Assembly (NCBI GenBank): GCA_902476475.1 | Contig: CABSDO010000043.1 | Coordinates: 1 to 16,415, forward strand | DNA from: an uncultured Collinsella sp. | GTDB taxonomy: Bacteria > Actinomycetota > Coriobacteriia > Coriobacteriales > Coriobacteriaceae | Length of the DNA: 16,415 bases | Reading direction: 5' to 3' | Shown here: positions 14,804 through 16,415 of the stretch, in pieces | How positions within the stretch are numbered: position 1 is the first letter of the stretch | How the letters are laid out: every line of letters begins with the position of its first letter | Position numbers and translations under genes: made by a program | Notes under the pieces: model-generated | The model's database searches: none | Told to the model about the DNA's origin: nothing | What the model saw: only the letters and a program-made list of their open reading frames with translations

Positions 14804-15064
14804 TCAGTTTCCAGAAGTTGACGTGCTATTACGGCCGATCATTGTTCGAGCGGTTAATTTCCGCTTAGGGTCTGACAACATTTTCTGGAATTGAGAGTTG
14901 TCGGGAGAAGCCGTCAATTCCCAAAACGGTCGGCCCTTGAGGTCTCTATATTCGACAAGATCATATCCTTCTGCCAAAGGGCACCTCCCATTTCTAGATG
15001 AACTTAGCTTATAGGTTAAGTTCACCCATTTAAATACATATAACGAGGTCCAGACAAGATTCAT
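14804..15064 (-). CDS. Small hypothetical protein upstream of the XRE gene
   Basis: This open frame from an ATG at 15064 encodes 86 residues, with GGGACAG directly before the start as a poor ribosome binding site. The protein is basic and polar with no membrane segment or signal peptide. A central stretch, EGYDLVEYRDLKGRPFWEL, looks like real protein sequence, but I do not recognise the family. It ends 40 nt before the XRE start on the same strand, the arrangement of a toxin-antitoxin or phage-type pair. The last 20 residues, rich in Ser, Thr, Arg and Asn, look less coding-like, so this may be the remnant of a longer gene. The frame stays open upstream to 15145, where it runs into repeat-like sequence. 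Confidence 0.35.
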   Translation of the reverse strand: MNLVWTSLYVFKWVNLTYKLSSSRNGRCPLAEGYDLVEYRDLKGRPFWELTASPDNSQFQKMLSDPKRKLTARTMIGRNSTSTSGN

Positions 15065-15100
15065 CTGTCCCAATCGATAAACAAACCAGTCGAGCTTATG

Positions 15101-15375
15101 CAAAATCCGGAAGTGTGCGGCAAATTCTAGACACGTCAACCACACTGGATAGTGGCAACGCTTCTACCTGCAGGTTCTTTTCATGAAAAGGACGATGTGC
15201 TCGAGGGTTCCAAAATATGCCGCATACTTCCGTCGGGCGTTTCCGGAAGTGCGGTGAAAAACCGAGATCGACAGACCAGACCCCCTGTTTTAGCCTTCCG
15301 CGACCTGCGGTTTTGTTGCCGAAATTCGGTTTATGCTCGGAGATTTCCGATTTTTTCCCCGCACTTCCGAAAAGC
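15101..15375. repeat. Four diverged CGGAAGT-type motifs in alternating orientation
   Basis: CGGAAGTGTGCGGCA occurs at 15108-15122. Its reverse complement with one change (G to A) is at 15218-15232. A shorter CGGAAGTGCGG is at 15244-15254, and its exact reverse complement at 15359-15369. The flanks also pair partly: 15240-15268 with 15343-15373 makes an imperfect inverted repeat of about 30 bp. A perfect 14-bp palindrome CTTTTCATGAAAAG lies at 15177-15190. No reading frame here looks like a gene. This could be a decayed intergenic repeat family, a structured RNA or an array of protein binding sites. Confidence 0.6.
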
Positions 15376-15685
15376 ACCCTTAAACCGCGCGTCCCGAAGC
15401 GGAAAACCGCCGGATATTTGTTTCTCCCCAAATGAGATCCTTGTTTTGCCTGGCCGAATCTTACATCCAAACAAAAAAAGAGGACCGACGCATCAACCCT
15501 CTTCAGGTGTCGCCCGAAGGCTTCCAGCGCAATTGATTTAATTCTAATCGATATCACTTGTTTGACCACGATCACGTCAACCAGTAGAAGCCGCCCATGC
15601 TCGATCATTCCATTGCCGGGATGGTGCTTGGCTAGTACGTCACACATTGCATACATGAAAAGACGATATGAGAAAGCCATTTGGG
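15376..15685. other. Gene-free spacer before the IS110 element
   Basis: I find no convincing gene, RNA gene or repeat in this stretch. Reading frames stay open on the minus strand but have no ribosome binding site or recognisable protein motif. Composition shifts sharply to GC-rich near 15688, so the left end of the IS110 element may lie near or somewhat before that point. The exact boundary cannot be set, because IS110 elements lack terminal inverted repeats and usually make no target duplication. Confidence 0.5.
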
Positions 15686-15687
15686 TC

Positions 15688-15795
15688 GCCTCCCCCGCGG
15701 CGCAGCTTCTTTCCGCGGGCTCGGGATGCCACAATGGGCTTTGAGTATCGGCCCGTGCGGTAGCCCTTACCGCACCTGCGGGGAGGAGGCTTCCC
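15688..15795 (+). ncRNA. Candidate IS110 bridge RNA region (5' leader)
   Basis: In IS110-group elements the non-coding end upstream of the recombinase gene encodes a structured bridge RNA that pairs with donor and target DNA. The sequence directly upstream of this recombinase is hairpin-rich. CCCGCGG (15694-15700) pairs with CCGCGGG (15713-15719) around a 12-nt loop, and GTGCGGTA (15755-15762) pairs with TACCGCAC (15768-15775) around a 5-nt loop. The Shine-Dalgarno GGGAGGAGG follows before the ATG. Bridge RNAs are usually longer than this stretch (about 150-200 nt), so the 5' end may lie further left. The assignment is by position and structure only. Confidence 0.4.
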
Positions 15796-16415
15796 ATGCC
15801 CCATGTTACCTCCATCGGCCTGGACGTCCACGCGCGATCGGTCGCCGCCGCGGCGTTCACCCCTTCACCGGCGAGGTGGTGCACCGTGACTTCGGGACGG
15901 ACGCCGCCGAGATCGCGGAGTGGGCCCTCGGGTTCGAGGAGCCCAGGGCCTGCTACGAGAGCGGCCCCACCGGCTTCCACATGGCGCGCGAGCTGCGCGC
16001 GCTCGGCCTCGACTGCGCCGTGGCCGCCGTCTCCAAGATGCAGAGGCCGGCGGCGGACGCGCGCCGCAAGAACGACCGGCGCGACGTCGAGTTCATCGCC
16101 CGCATGCTCGCCACCCACAACATCGTGGAGGTCCCGCTGCCCGATGCGGCCGTCGAGGCCGCCCGGGACCTCGACCGCGCCCTCGACGACGCCACGGTGG
16201 AGTACCGCCGCGCCAGGCAGCGCCTCAACATGTTCCTGATCAGGCTGGGCCACGTCTGGGACGAGCGCAACGCCGACGGGACGAGGAGGGGATCCTGGAC
16301 GCGCGCCCACTGGAGGTGGATATCCGGGATCAGGCTCGAGGGGCCCCAGCGCGACGTGCTCGAGTACTACGTCACGGCCGCGAGGTGCGCGGAGTCGGAC
16401 CGCCGGCAGCTCGAG
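15796..16415 (+). pseudogene. IS110-family DEDD recombinase, frameshifted and cut by the window end
   Basis: ATG at 15796 follows GGGAGGAGG. The first 21 codons read MPHVTSIGLDVHARSVAAAAF, with the first catalytic Asp in GLDVH. From 15861 the protein continues one frame over (PFTGEVVHRDFG...) and stays open to the right edge, 185 codons. That frame holds ACYESGPTG, with the catalytic Glu, and RKNDRRDVEF, with the last two Asp residues of the RuvC-like DEDD set. Restoring one base near 15859, for example TTCAACCCC instead of TTCACCCC, rejoins the frames. IS110 recombinases (transposases) move their element with a bridge RNA. All four acidic residues are present, so the lesion looks recent, or is a sequencing error. 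The C-terminal serine-containing domain lies beyond the window. Confidence 0.85.

Noticed and set aside
15240..15375. CRISPR-like repeats
   Set aside because: The motif copies alternate in orientation, vary in sequence and are unevenly spaced, unlike direct CRISPR repeats. No cas genes are nearby.
15096..16310. 404-codon open frame on the minus strand across the IS110 gene and the repeat region
   Set aside because: Its first half is antisense to the recombinase and its second half crosses the inverted motif copies. No start signal or family motif is visible.

Overview
The window looks like chromosomal DNA of a high-GC Gram-positive gut actinomycete, most likely Collinsella or a close relative in the Coriobacteriia. 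This rests on the GC-rich codon usage, a sucrose PTS locus, a Gram-positive type of pel operon without outer-membrane components, and a GC-rich IS110 element. The genus is an inference from general character, not from a database match. Every confident gene except the IS110 recombinase lies on the minus strand.

Region 1 (1-2883) is a sucrose locus. In transcription order it holds a LacI-family repressor (scrR-like, 2821-1841), a sucrose-type PTS EIIBC permease (scrA, 1656-256) and the first 49 codons of a GH32 sucrose-6-phosphate hydrolase (scrB, 148 to beyond base 1). Three 14-bp palindromes matching TGxAAxCGxTTxCA sit upstream of scrA (two) and upstream of the repressor (one). They suggest coordinated repression with autoregulation.

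Region 2 (2884-3125) is intergenic and is filled by a 191-bp element bounded by perfect 28-bp inverted repeats with hairpins inside.

Region 3 (3126-14221) is one tightly packed eight-gene operon of about 11 kb: pelD - pelE - pelA-like deacetylase (DUF2194) - pelF - pelG - CotH-kinase-like lipoprotein - VTC (polyphosphate polymerase-type) protein - DUF4956 membrane protein. Neighbouring genes overlap by 4-14 nt or are 3 nt apart. The first five genes form a Gram-positive Pel machine: PelD receptor and scaffold, PelE, PelF glycosyltransferase, PelG transporter and an extracytoplasmic deacetylase. Pel is a partly de-N-acetylated, cationic galactosamine polymer. The last three genes form a CotH/VTC/DUF4956 trio with phosphate-chemistry folds, translationally coupled to pelG. 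PelD carries an extra N-terminal SDR/epimerase-like domain that lacks the nucleotide-binding glycines and the YxxxK pair. Its C-terminal degenerate GGDEF domain keeps an RxxD c-di-GMP I-site.

Region 4 (14222-15795) is more AT-rich and looks acquired or remodelled. It holds an XRE-type helix-turn-helix gene, a small ORF of unknown function upstream of it, a stretch with four diverged copies of a CGGAAGT-type motif in alternating orientation, and a hairpin-rich leader.

Region 5 (15796-16415, plus strand) is an IS110-family DEDD recombinase gene with an apparent one-base deletion about 21 codons in, cut off by the window end. Its hairpin-rich upstream region is where an IS110 bridge RNA would be encoded. 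No tRNA, rRNA or CRISPR array was seen.
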